Source of the DNA: Pontibacter mangrovi
GTDB taxonomy: Bacteria > Bacteroidota > Bacteroidia > Cytophagales > Hymenobacteraceae
DNA: 64,000 nucleotides
NCBI RefSeq assembly: GCF_006385705.1
Contig: NZ_VFRQ01000009.1
Span: forward strand, 62,001-126,000
Reading direction: 5' to 3'
Shown here in pieces: positions 9,300-16,445 of this stretch. A program made the translations under genes and the position numbers. Under the pieces are notes generated by a model. It had not been told where the DNA came from. It ran no database searches and was given only the letters and a program-made list of their open reading frames with translations. Position 1 is the stretch's first letter, and the number at the start of each line of letters is the position of its first letter.

Positions 9300-9345
9300 G
9301 TGGATAAATTATGGTAATCCACACCACTTATCCACATTATCCACA
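9299..9345. promoter_or_regulatory. Cluster of four DnaA boxes
   Basis: TTATCCACA, the strict DnaA-box consensus, occurs exactly at 9328-9336 and again directly adjacent at 9337-9345. Its complement TGTGGATAA is at 9299-9307, and a one-mismatch copy TAATCCACA is at 9315-9323. Four boxes in 47 bp is far beyond chance. The cluster could be part of a replication origin, a DnaA-titrating site, or a link between DnaA level and division-gene transcription. The first box overlaps the end of the MraZ operator by one base. Confidence 0.65.
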
Positions 9346-9360
9346 CCACCGGCCCCTCAT

Positions 9361-9490
9361 TTTGGGTATAACTAAATTTGCAGCGAATCTCTAAATTCCT
9401 TAAAATACGAGACCTAAAACACATAAACATTTGATTACCAAATGATTATTGCAAAAGGATAGAACATAGTCTATTTTTTATACTTAATAA
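9361..9490. other. AT-rich stretch between DnaA boxes and AAGTGG array
   Basis: About 130 bp of markedly AT-rich sequence without a credible reading frame. It has A/T runs such as CTATTTTTTATACTTAATAA and follows the DnaA-box cluster. Its composition and position resemble a DNA-unwinding element, but this is inference. It also contains a TATACTT heptamer at about 9480. Confidence 0.4.
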
Positions 9491-9495
9491 CTCTG

Positions 9496-9564
9496 AAAGT
9501 GGGACGAAGTGGCAAAAGTGGGAGAAAGTGGAAGGGATTTAACTAAGGTGGAGCAAAGTGGAGG
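9496..9564 (+). repeat. Array of AAGTGG decamers (second MraZ-type box array)
   Basis: GTGG cores on the plus strand begin at 9499, 9509, 9518, 9528, 9548 and 9558, that is, every 9-10 bp with one unit missing at 9538 and a decayed unit (AAAGTTCC) near 9566. Most units read AAAGTGG or GAAGTGG, the same core as the MraZ operator at 9273-9299 but in the opposite orientation and about 200 bp farther from mraZ. No gene starts downstream on the plus strand. The array is therefore not an ordinary promoter operator for a plus-strand gene. Confidence 0.65.
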
Positions 9565-9657
9565 CAAAGTTCCTCTAGAAAAACGATCAGTTGGATAGGT
9601 TCCTGTGGCTGTGGGGATTACTGATAAAGCAAAGCCGAAGCCAGGTTCAAAGAAAAC

Positions 9658-9683
9658 AAAAAAGGAGCTGTTTAAAGCCCCTT
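9658..9683 (-). terminator. Terminator of the outer-membrane barrel gene
   Basis: On the minus strand AAGGGGCT (plus 9676-9683) pairs with AGCTCCTT (plus 9662-9669), with one mismatch and a 6-base loop. A run of T (plus 9658-9663 is all A) follows. It lies 25 bp past the stop codon at 9708. Confidence 0.6.
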
Positions 9684-9707
9684 CCTCATACTCTGATCGA
9701 CCTGTAC

Positions 9708-10307
9708 TCAAAACTTGAATCCCATGTGCACCCCAATAGACAGCACCGGCGTGCCATCGCTGTAATGAAAGTAGGAGATCCTCCCGCCTGCTATACCGTT
9801 GCGAAAAGCGCCAAAGTCGTTTTCCAGGTAGCCAAAGAAGCCGGTATCAGATGTTTTGATATGGGTAACGGAACCGTCCTGCGTGCCCTGCCCTTCCGGA
9901 TCGGAGTTAACCTCGGCGCGATGCCGGACGCTTGGCCCTGCCCCTAAGCGCAACGTTACCTTTTCGCCCTGCAGGGCATCAAAGGCAGCGCCTAAAGAAG
10001 CCATGTAAAATGTGTTCTGAACGGTGAAGATCTTTTTTGCGTCGTCGTAGCGCTTGGCCGAGAGCAGGCCTACATCCAAGCCCACTGATAGCTTCTTGCT
10101 CAGGTAGTGGCTAAAGTTATTACTAAACAAGAGCCCCTGGCTATCGTTTTCGGAAAGCCAGACAAAGTATACGCCTGCCTTCAGCGCCCCCGGCTCCTTG
10201 CCCGCCCCTCCGTTCACAAAAGTTTGCGCATTCGCATCCAAAGGACTGGATAGTAGAATTAGGCTGGTAAAGGCTCTAAGCGCTGCAGAGGCAAAAAAGC
10301 GGTTCAT
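9708..10307 (-). CDS. Outer-membrane beta-barrel protein, function unknown
   Basis: The frame is open to 10460, but the ATG at 10307 gives a normal signal peptide (MNRFFASAALRAFTSLILL, cleavage near ANAQ) and 199 residues. The rest has alternating hydrophobic/polar strands rich in Gly, Tyr and Phe and ends in GFKF. A C-terminal aromatic residue on an amphipathic strand is typical of BAM-inserted barrels. It looks like the small OMP beta-barrel families common in Bacteroidota; no specific function can be assigned. It stands alone, 106 bp after crtW in the same orientation, with its own terminator at 9658-9683. Confidence 0.75.
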   Translation of the reverse strand: MNRFFASAALRAFTSLILLSSPLDANAQTFVNGGAGKEPGALKAGVYFVWLSENDSQGLLFSNNFSHYLSKKLSVGLDVGLLSAKRYDDAKKIFTVQNTFYMASLGAAFDALQGEKVTLRLGAGPSVRHRAEVNSDPEGQGTQDGSVTHIKTSDTGFFGYLENDFGAFRNGIAGGRISYFHYSDGTPVLSIGVHMGFKF

Positions 10308-10413
10308 GGGCTGGAAAGGCAAAGGGTATAACGTAGCGGTTGATGTACAAGCCCTTTGGCATACGGCTGTTTCACCTCCGTAGTTGCGGAAATTATATAT
10401 CCTTTTAAAGATA

Positions 10414-11106
10414 TTATTTGGTTTTATAAAGCTGCCACCAAGGCAGGAAGGGTTTATCATGATGTTCGTAGTGGTAGCCGAAGAAATAACAGCTTATAAA
10501 AGCCCATAGGTGGTTCTTTGGCTGCGTGCCCGACTTGTGGGGGTTATCCTCCGGGTGCTCGCCCCGATGGGGCCGGTAGGTGCCAAAGTAGAAGAGCTGA
10601 AATGTAGCCAGGACGGCCGGCAGCATCCAGAACAGCACCACATTCTCCACCGGAAAGTATAGCTTCAGCACGTTAAACGTGATAGCCATCAGCAGAAGCT
10701 GCCACCAGGTGATATACTGTTTCAGAAAGCTAAAGTACCAGGGCCAGAAGGAACCATGGTGATAGTCGGGATCCTGGCTGGTGGCTACGTGGCGGTGGTG
10801 CTGGTGGTGGCGCGGCAACAGGCGCGGATACCAGTTATAGGCAAACAGCAAGGCCGTCACCGTACCGATCGCTTTGTTAAGTTTTGGCCTGCCAGGGGCT
10901 GCCACCCCGTGCATGGCATCGTGGGCCGTGATGAAAAGGCCCGTATAAAGGTGCGTCTGCAGCAGCAGGAAAACATACGTAAGCGGCGAGGTGAAACGAA
11001 CAGAATAAGACGTGAGCAGGTATACCAGCAGCAAGCCCCAGAGAACAAGTATACTTGCCGCTACCCCTATTCCCCGGAAATCTTTTCTTCTGTTATAAAT
11101 CATCAT
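10414..11106 (-). CDS. crtW: Beta-carotene 4-ketolase CrtW (di-iron desaturase family)
   Basis: Membrane di-iron oxygenase of the fatty-acid-desaturase superfamily that adds keto groups to the beta-ionone ring at C4/C4'. The 230 residues contain the histidine clusters HDAMH, HHQHHRH and HYEHH, plus FGTYRPHR, a pattern typical of CrtW-type ketolases. Several hydrophobic spans lie between the clusters. The start could be either of two adjacent ATG codons (11106 or 11103). It is the last gene of the carotenoid group, 55 bp after ispH. Together with crtZ at 17.3 kb it implies formation of keto-hydroxy carotenoids. Confidence 0.88.
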   Translation of the reverse strand: MMIYNRRKDFRGIGVAASILVLWGLLLVYLLTSYSVRFTSPLTYVFLLLQTHLYTGLFITAHDAMHGVAAPGRPKLNKAIGTVTALLFAYNWYPRLLPRHHQHHRHVATSQDPDYHHGSFWPWYFSFLKQYITWWQLLLMAITFNVLKLYFPVENVVLFWMLPAVLATFQLFYFGTYRPHRGEHPEDNPHKSGTQPKNHLWAFISCYFFGYHYEHHDKPFLPWWQLYKTK

Positions 11107-11161
11107 GGATTGCCTTACTGGTGCCGCAGGTGTAGTTTCTTAGCCGAAATATCCCGAATAC

Positions 11162-12013
11162 CTAGCACGGAATGGCCAGTAGCGCCGCCCGCACTTCTTC
11201 CATTAGCCACATGGGCGTGGAGGTGGCGCCACAAATACCTATTCTGTCGCCGGCCTTAAACCACTCGGGCTGCAGTTGCTCTACTTTAGACACAAAGTAT
11301 GTTTCGGGGTTGGTATCCTTGCACACCTGGTACAGCACCCGACCGTTGCTGGACTTGGTTCCGGACACGAAGATCACCTTATCGAAATTCGCCGCAAACC
11401 GTCGCAATTCCTTGTCCCGGTTAGATACTTGTCGGCAGATCGTATCGTTGGCGTCTACTTCGTAACCCTGCTGCTCCAGGCGGCTTTTTATACGATAAAA
11501 GCTGTCGGTGCTTTTGGTGGTTTGGCTGTAGAGGGTGATTTTTTGCGGCAATTCGTGCTGCAGCAGCTCCTCCATACTTTCAAACACCACGGCTTGGTTG
11601 CTCGTCTGCCCCAGCAGCCCCATCACCTCCGCGTGGCCATGCTTGCCATAGATAAAGATCTGCTCTTTTTTATCATAGGAGGTTTTGATGCGGTTCTGCA
11701 GCTTCAGCACCACCGGGCAGGAGGCATCCAGCAGCCGGAGGTTGTTTTGCAGCGCTACCTGGTAAGTTTCCGGCGGCTCGCCGTGCGCCCGGATCAGCAC
11801 CGTCTCGTTATGCAGTTGCCGCAGCTCCTCATGGTTTATCACCCGCAGGCCGCGTCGCTGCAGGCGCTCCACCTCCACATCGTTGTGCACAATGTCGCCC
11901 AGGCAATAGAGATACTCCTGCTCATCCAACAGGTCTTCCGCCATCTGGATGGCATATACTACCCCAAAGCAGAAGCCGGAGTTATCATCGATGGTTATTT
12001 GCAGGGTGCTCAT
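11162..12013 (-). CDS. ispH: 4-hydroxy-3-methylbut-2-enyl diphosphate reductase IspH (LytB)
   Basis: Last enzyme of the MEP isoprenoid pathway. It reduces HMBPP to IPP and DMAPP using an iron-sulfur cluster. The 283 residues carry the three cluster cysteines at C15 (GFCFGV), C99 (DASCPVV) and C193 (DTICRQV). The acidic catalytic residue equivalent to E. coli E126 is E129 in GKHGHAEV, and the C-terminal ATSTP is present. It sits within the carotenoid cluster, 5 bp downstream of crtYcd. Isoprenoid supply may thus be co-expressed with pigment synthesis, though a housekeeping role is also certain. Confidence 0.96.
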   Translation of the reverse strand: MSTLQITIDDNSGFCFGVVYAIQMAEDLLDEQEYLYCLGDIVHNDVEVERLQRRGLRVINHEELRQLHNETVLIRAHGEPPETYQVALQNNLRLLDASCPVVLKLQNRIKTSYDKKEQIFIYGKHGHAEVMGLLGQTSNQAVVFESMEELLQHELPQKITLYSQTTKSTDSFYRIKSRLEQQGYEVDANDTICRQVSNRDKELRRFAANFDKVIFVSGTKSSNGRVLYQVCKDTNPETYFVSKVEQLQPEWFKAGDRIGICGATSTPMWLMEEVRAALLAIPC

Positions 12014-12018
12014 ACTTT

Positions 12019-12717
12019 CTATACAACTACCGGTTGATATTGTTTAACGCTTTTTCGCTGTCTAATACCCTCATACACTGATATGGTGAGCAGCAGCATC
12101 AGCATAGAGTACATGGTATCCTCTACAGGTATGGAAACAAGGCGCAGCCCCAGGTTATAGTCGTTGTTATACCACACCACGGGCAAGTAGGTAAGCACGC
12201 CGTTTACAAGCAGGAAGGGAACCAGGTGCACCAGGTAGGCCAGGTAGAAGCGGCCCAAAAAGCGGCTCCCGAAGAAGCGCAGATGCAACAGGAGCATTAT
12301 AGAAAGCAGCACGAAAGTGATGGAGGTGTACAGTCGGCTCATGTTAAAAATGGCCAGCATCGGCAGCAGCACCATCAGCAGCACCGCTACCGGCTTGGCA
12401 TAAGGCTGCAACAGGTCTCTTGTTATATAAGCATTCAGCACATCATAGATAAACACGCAGGCATAAGGCACCGTCAAAAAGAACAGCACCTCCTCCAGCG
12501 GCAGGTTAAACAGGTAAATGCCCGTCAGGTAGGCCTCGTTAAAGCCCCAGACGCCAGCTTTGGTAAACAGCACGTCCCAAACCACAAACAGGACACCGTT
12601 AACCAGTATAGCCGGGAAAAGCGCTCCCCAGTTCTTATAGAAGGCCACTTTCCTATCGAAGGAGAGCAGGAAAGGAAACAGGATGGTAAAAATATTGAGG
12701 TACAGGTAGATGTACAT
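12019..12717 (-). CDS. crtYcd: Lycopene cyclase, fused CrtYc-CrtYd type
   Basis: Membrane lycopene beta-cyclase that forms the beta-ionone rings of beta-carotene. The 232 residues have about six to seven hydrophobic spans arranged as two homologous halves, each with an acidic motif in a span: LPLEEVLFF at about residues 73-81 and IPVEDTMYS at about 197-205. This is the pattern of the small CrtYc and CrtYd subunits joined in one chain, as known in Bacteroidota and archaea. It lies 61 bp downstream of an unknown exported protein gene and 5 bp upstream of ispH. Confidence 0.85.
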   Translation of the reverse strand: MYIYLYLNIFTILFPFLLSFDRKVAFYKNWGALFPAILVNGVLFVVWDVLFTKAGVWGFNEAYLTGIYLFNLPLEEVLFFLTVPYACVFIYDVLNAYITRDLLQPYAKPVAVLLMVLLPMLAIFNMSRLYTSITFVLLSIMLLLHLRFFGSRFLGRFYLAYLVHLVPFLLVNGVLTYLPVVWYNNDYNLGLRLVSIPVEDTMYSMLMLLLTISVYEGIRQRKSVKQYQPVVV

Positions 12718-12778
12718 GGCTTATGGTGTATTCGCTGTAAATTAGGAAATGCGCCGCACAAGCCTTACCCGCCCCGCT

Positions 12779-13312
12779 TTAAATCCGGATAGTACGGATC
12801 TCTTCTTTCTCGGCTTCGGTGCAATGGTCCTTTTTCAGGAGAAAATCGCGTATGGTACGCGCCAACTCCGTAGAAATGCCGGATGCAGGATGCTGTTTCA
12901 GGCTGTCGATCATCACTTGCTTGTCTTCTGCCAGGTGCCCGCTCAGGTTCAGGTAGCGCGGCACGTAATGCTCCACCGTAAACCGCAGGAACCTGATCTC
13001 CGGATGGTCCTTGTCCAGGGCCACCGCCTCGTCAAAAATAGCGGCCGCTGTCCGCAGCTGCTTCAGCTTGCTGTAGGGGTTCCAAAGGTACTTGGCCATC
13101 ACCGCCTCCGACACGGCTTTGTAGGCCAGCACCACCGGGTCCTTCTCGCGATAGGCGGCCATTTTTTTGTTAAACAGCTCTGCAGCGTCTTTGTCCAGGC
13201 TTGCCTGGAGGTACTCGGTTCTTAGCTCTGATAAAGTATAGCTTGTTTTGTTGCCGGCCAGCGCTACCTGCGCCAGCAGCAGTAAAAGTATAAAGGGTAT
13301 TCTGTATTGCAT
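12779..13312 (-). CDS. Exported protein of unknown function in the carotenoid cluster
   Basis: The 177 residues start with a clear signal peptide (hydrophobic about 5-17, cleavage near ALAG). The mature part is predicted all-helical and mixed in charge, with short helices around KAVSEAVMAKYLWNPY and EIRFLRFTVEHYVPRYLNL, resembling a TPR-like or helical-bundle fold. I do not recognise a named family. It abuts crtB (stop/start at 13313/13312), so the two are almost certainly co-transcribed and perhaps translationally coupled. Its role in pigment production or membrane placement is unknown. Confidence 0.8.
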   Translation of the reverse strand: MQYRIPFILLLLLAQVALAGNKTSYTLSELRTEYLQASLDKDAAELFNKKMAAYREKDPVVLAYKAVSEAVMAKYLWNPYSKLKQLRTAAAIFDEAVALDKDHPEIRFLRFTVEHYVPRYLNLSGHLAEDKQVMIDSLKQHPASGISTELARTIRDFLLKKDHCTEAEKEEIRTIRI

Positions 13313-14155
13313 TTAAATCGCGTTAAATCGGTACTTGACGTACGAGCTGAGCAGCAAGGCCAGCTTCGTGTTATCAGGTACTCTTACGCGCTCCTTCAGG
13401 ATGTGTTTTGCCGGCAGGCCCTGTATCTTCCGGAAAAGCTTTCGGTAATACACATAGGCCAGGTACACGCCCATGCGGGCAGAACGCGGCAAAGCCATGA
13501 TCCCGGCGTAGGCGTCTTCGAAGTCCTTCAGGATGTCCTGCTCTATCTCGGCCTTACACGCGTTGCTGAACTTGCGGTACTCCACCTTCGGGAAGTATAC
13601 CCGGCCCCGCTCCTTAAAGTCGCTTTTCATGTCGCGCAGGAAGTTCACTTTCTGGAAGGCCGCGCCCAGGCTGCGCGCCGGCTTCTCCAGCCTGTCGAAC
13701 ATTTCCTGATCGCCCTCGCAAAACACCTTCAGGCACATCAGCCCCACCACCTCCGCAGAGCCATAGATGTACTCGTCGTACAAATCGCGGTCATACACCC
13801 GGTCATCCAGGTCCATTTCCATACTTCTGAGGAAGGCCTCAATATACTTTTTATCGATGCCATACTTGTTTACCACGCATTGGAAGGCGTGCAGCACCGG
13901 GTTCAGGCTCAGCTTCTGGTCGATGGCCTCATAGGTTTGGTTTCTGAACTCGGCGAGCAGCTTGCGCTTGTCATGGCCATGGAAGGTGTCCACAATCTCA
14001 TCGGCGCAGCGCACAAAGCCGTAGATGGCATAGATCGGCAGGTGCAGTTTTTTATCCAGGGACTTAATGCCCAGCGAGAAGGAGGTGCTGTACGCCTGGG
14101 TAATCACTTTGCTGCACTGCATGCAGGTATCTTCAAAAAGCTGCTCCATACGCAA
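13313..14155 (-). CDS. crtB: Phytoene synthase CrtB
   Basis: Condenses two geranylgeranyl diphosphates to phytoene, the first committed step of carotenoid synthesis. The 280 residues have the two Mg2+-binding aspartate motifs of trans-isoprenyl head-to-head synthases: DEIVD at 52-56 and DMKSD at 175-179. YSTSFSLGI lies near the N-terminus. The start may instead be the internal ATG at 14149. It is 15 bp downstream of crtI and immediately upstream of the unknown exported protein gene. Confidence 0.96.
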   Translation of the reverse strand: MRMEQLFEDTCMQCSKVITQAYSTSFSLGIKSLDKKLHLPIYAIYGFVRCADEIVDTFHGHDKRKLLAEFRNQTYEAIDQKLSLNPVLHAFQCVVNKYGIDKKYIEAFLRSMEMDLDDRVYDRDLYDEYIYGSAEVVGLMCLKVFCEGDQEMFDRLEKPARSLGAAFQKVNFLRDMKSDFKERGRVYFPKVEYRKFSNACKAEIEQDILKDFEDAYAGIMALPRSARMGVYLAYVYYRKLFRKIQGLPAKHILKERVRVPDNTKLALLLSSYVKYRFNAI

Positions 14156-14170
14156 ATGGGTTAGTGTTAT

Positions 14171-15667
14171 TTATACGTTTAAGGCTACCGGCGGTGCATA
14201 CTCTTTCTCGATCTCCTTCGCCACCACCTGCCCCGATATTAGCGAGGGCGGCACGCCGGGTCCGGGCACGGTGAGCTGCCCGGTATAGTATAGGTTTCGG
14301 ACTTTTTTGCTCTTGAGGCTTGGCTTCAGGATGGCTGTCTGCAAAAGCGTGTTGGCCAGACCGTAGGCATTTCCCTTAAAGGCATTGTAATCCTGGATAA
14401 AGTCTTTGTGCGCGTAGCTGCGCTTGTATATCATGTGGCTCCGGATGTCCTGCTTTGTCAGGCGCTCCAGGCGGTCCATCACCAGGTTAAAGTATTTCTC
14501 GCGCAGCTCCTCTGTGTCCTGCAGGCCGGGCGCCACGGGTATAAGTATAAACACGTTCTCGCAGCCCTCCGGCGCCACGCTTGGGTCGGTTACGGATGGG
14601 GCAGATACATAGAAAAGCGGTTTCTTGGGCCACTGCGGATGGGTATAGATCTCCTGCGCGTGCGGCCCGAAGTCCTCGTCGAAGAACAGGTTGTGGTGCC
14701 GCAGGTTCTGCAGGCGCTTGCTAACGCCCAGGTAAAACAGCAGCGACGAGGGTGCCATCACGCGGCTTTCCCAGTAGCTGTCGGTGTAGCTTTGGCTGGC
14801 GGGCGGCAGCAGGTTTTTCTCTACGTGATGGTAATCCGCGCTGGCCACCACAATATCAGCCTCAAACGTATCCGTATCCGTCTGCACATGCGATACGCTT
14901 CCCTCCTGCACCTGCAGCCGCTGCACGTTCTGGTTATACTTAAAAGTTACGCCTTTCTCCTCTGCCAGCTGCACCATCCCCTCCACAATCTTATACATGC
15001 CGCCCATCGGGTACCAGGTGCCCAGGCTGATGTCGGCATAGTTCATCAGACTATACAGCGCAGGCGTATTGCGTGGCAGCGCCCCCAGGAAAAGTATGGG
15101 AAACTCCATGAGCTTGATGATCTTCTCGTGCCGGAAGAAGCGGCGGATGTGCTTGTGGAAGGACTGGAACACGTCCATGCGCAGCACATCCAGCAGCAGG
15201 CGCGGGCTCATGAACTCCGAGAGGGAGCGGCCAGGCTTGTACACCAGCTGGTTGATGCCCACCTCATACTTATAGGCCGCCTGGTCCAAAAACAAGTCCA
15301 GCTGCCTGGCGCTGCCCGGCTCCATACGCTCGAAGAGTGCCTGCAGCTCCGGCAGCCGGGCTGGTATGTCTACAAAATCATCCTCCCCAAAAACTACGGT
15401 GTAGGACGGGTCAAGCCGCCTGAGGTCGTAGTAGTCAGCGGTTGATTTTCCGAAACGGTTAAAGTATGACTCGAACACATCGGGCATCCAGTACCAGCTG
15501 GGGCCCATGTCAAAGGTGAAGCCTTCGGCTGAGAAGCTGCGGGCGCGCCCCCCGGGGGTGCTGTTTTTCTCCAGCACCGTTACCTCGTAGCCTTTATCAG
15601 CCAGGCTTGTGGCAGCCGAAAGGCCCGAAAAGCCCGAGCCGATTACTATCACGCGCGTTGCAGCCAT
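14171..15667 (-). CDS. crtI: Phytoene desaturase CrtI
   Basis: FAD-dependent desaturase that converts phytoene to lycopene. The 498 residues begin with the dinucleotide-binding motif GSGFSGLSAA (from residue 10) and EKNSTPGGRARSF. The C-terminal carotenoid-desaturase signature is in TGQLTVPGPGVPPSLISG. The gene is 15 bp downstream of the ECF sigma factor gene and 15 bp upstream of crtB. A related crtD-type enzyme cannot be excluded by eye, but the neighbouring crtB and the absence of a second copy favour CrtI. Confidence 0.94.
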   Translation of the reverse strand: MAATRVIVIGSGFSGLSAATSLADKGYEVTVLEKNSTPGGRARSFSAEGFTFDMGPSWYWMPDVFESYFNRFGKSTADYYDLRRLDPSYTVVFGEDDFVDIPARLPELQALFERMEPGSARQLDLFLDQAAYKYEVGINQLVYKPGRSLSEFMSPRLLLDVLRMDVFQSFHKHIRRFFRHEKIIKLMEFPILFLGALPRNTPALYSLMNYADISLGTWYPMGGMYKIVEGMVQLAEEKGVTFKYNQNVQRLQVQEGSVSHVQTDTDTFEADIVVASADYHHVEKNLLPPASQSYTDSYWESRVMAPSSLLFYLGVSKRLQNLRHHNLFFDEDFGPHAQEIYTHPQWPKKPLFYVSAPSVTDPSVAPEGCENVFILIPVAPGLQDTEELREKYFNLVMDRLERLTKQDIRSHMIYKRSYAHKDFIQDYNAFKGNAYGLANTLLQTAILKPSLKSKKVRNLYYTGQLTVPGPGVPPSLISGQVVAKEIEKEYAPPVALNV

Positions 15668-15682
15668 ACGTTTGTTTTGGGG

Positions 15683-16198
15683 TTAAGCGTCCTGCTTGTA
15701 TACTTTCAGCACCTTCTTCAGCTCCTTGCGGGCAATGTGAATGCGGTTTTTTACCGTACCGATCGGGATCTGCAGTTTCTCTGCGATCTCCAGGTACTTG
15801 TACCCCACATAGTACATCATGAACGGGGTGCGGTGCTCCTCGTTGAGGTTGGCGATCGCTTGGTTAATGTCGTTCATGACGAAGGTTGCCGTGCCTTTGT
15901 TCTGCGTCACGAAGTTTTCGTCGGTATTGAGGTACTGCAGGTACTCGGAGCTATCGATGTTACTGCTGCGCTTGGTTACCTTGTTGTAGTTGTTAATGAA
16001 GGTATTGCGCATGATGGTATAGAGCCAGGCCTTTAAGTTGGTGCCTGCCTTAAATTTATCACGATTCGTCAGTGCCTTCAGCATAGTTTCCTGCACCAGG
16101 TCTTTCGCATCGTCTAAATCGCGGGTCAGGTTCATGGCTGCCGGCCGTAGCGACTGTGCCACATTCTGTACGAGGGTATTGAATTCCAGAGCTGTCAT
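15683..16198 (-). CDS. ECF-family RNA polymerase sigma factor
   Basis: 171 residues with sigma region 2 (DLDDAKDLVQETMLKAL then LKAWLYTIMRNTFINNY, about 25-70) and region 4 (PFMMYYVGYKYLEIAEKL then IPIGTVKNRIHIARKEL, about 120-160). No anti-sigma gene is adjacent. As first gene of the crtI-crtB-crtYcd-ispH-crtW run, 15 bp ahead of crtI, it probably belongs to a regulatory circuit for pigment genes. In several bacteria, light-induced carotenoid synthesis uses an ECF sigma. Two inverted repeats lie just upstream (16211-16229, 16254-16280). Confidence 0.92.
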   Translation of the reverse strand: MTALEFNTLVQNVAQSLRPAAMNLTRDLDDAKDLVQETMLKALTNRDKFKAGTNLKAWLYTIMRNTFINNYNKVTKRSSNIDSSEYLQYLNTDENFVTQNKGTATFVMNDINQAIANLNEEHRTPFMMYYVGYKYLEIAEKLQIPIGTVKNRIHIARKELKKVLKVYKQDA

Positions 16199-16210
16199 TC
16201 TGTTTAAAGT

Positions 16211-16229
16211 TTTATGGTTGAACCATAAA
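16211..16229. promoter_or_regulatory. 19-bp palindrome 12 bp upstream of the sigma/crt operon
   Basis: TTTATGGTT at 16211-16219 and AACCATAAA at 16221-16229 are perfect reverse complements around one central G. The palindrome ends 12 bp from the sigma-factor start codon. It is a good size for a dimeric regulator such as the neighbouring MerR-family protein. Confidence 0.5.
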
Positions 16230-16253
16230 CAAATATACGATGGTATTGGAAAG

Positions 16254-16280
16254 AAAAATAACTTTGTGTAAGTTATTTTT
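16254..16280. promoter_or_regulatory. 11-bp-arm inverted repeat upstream of the sigma/crt operon
   Basis: AAAAATAACTT at 16254-16264 and AAGTTATTTTT at 16270-16280 are perfect complements with a 5-base spacer, 56-82 bp upstream of the sigma-factor start. The position is compatible with a promoter operator. It lacks GC in the stem and is not near a gene end, so it is unlikely to be a terminator. Confidence 0.45.
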
Positions 16281-16379
16281 GTGTTAAGTTAAACAATTTC
16301 GACAAATGAACCCTCACAACCTGTGTATGTACATTTTTTCAGGGTAAACGACAGGAATATAATTGGGAAAGGCACAAAA

Positions 16380-16429
16380 AAATCCGGGCCGCCGTGTCTT
16401 ACAAACGTAAGAGACGACGGCCCGGATTT
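16380..16429 (-). terminator. Strong terminator of the crtZ-carH-like transcript
   Basis: Arms at 16380-16402 and 16407-16429 are 23 bases long with two mismatches and a 4-base loop, and they contain the GC-rich core CCGGGCCG. On the minus strand a run of T follows (plus 16376-16382 is all A). It lies 16 bp past the regulator stop codon and separates that transcript from the sigma/crt operon. Confidence 0.85.
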
Positions 16430-16445
16430 AAAGCAGTGCAAAAAA

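Noticed and set aside
9203-9707. Firm call of chromosomal oriC
   Set aside because: The DnaA boxes and AT-rich stretch support it, but genes on both sides up to 18.6 kb run the same way, dnaA is not in the window, and GC skew could not be computed, so it is kept as a hypothesis only.
9484-9947. Short open frames in and beyond the mraZ upstream region
   Set aside because: They cross the AAGTGG array, the terminator and the barrel gene's 3' end, with no signal sequence or domain; the sequence is better explained as regulatory.
14408-15445. 345-codon plus-strand frame opposite crtI
   Set aside because: Antisense to crtI, with biased composition (Val, His, Gln, Leu) and no motif; a by-product of GC-rich codon use.
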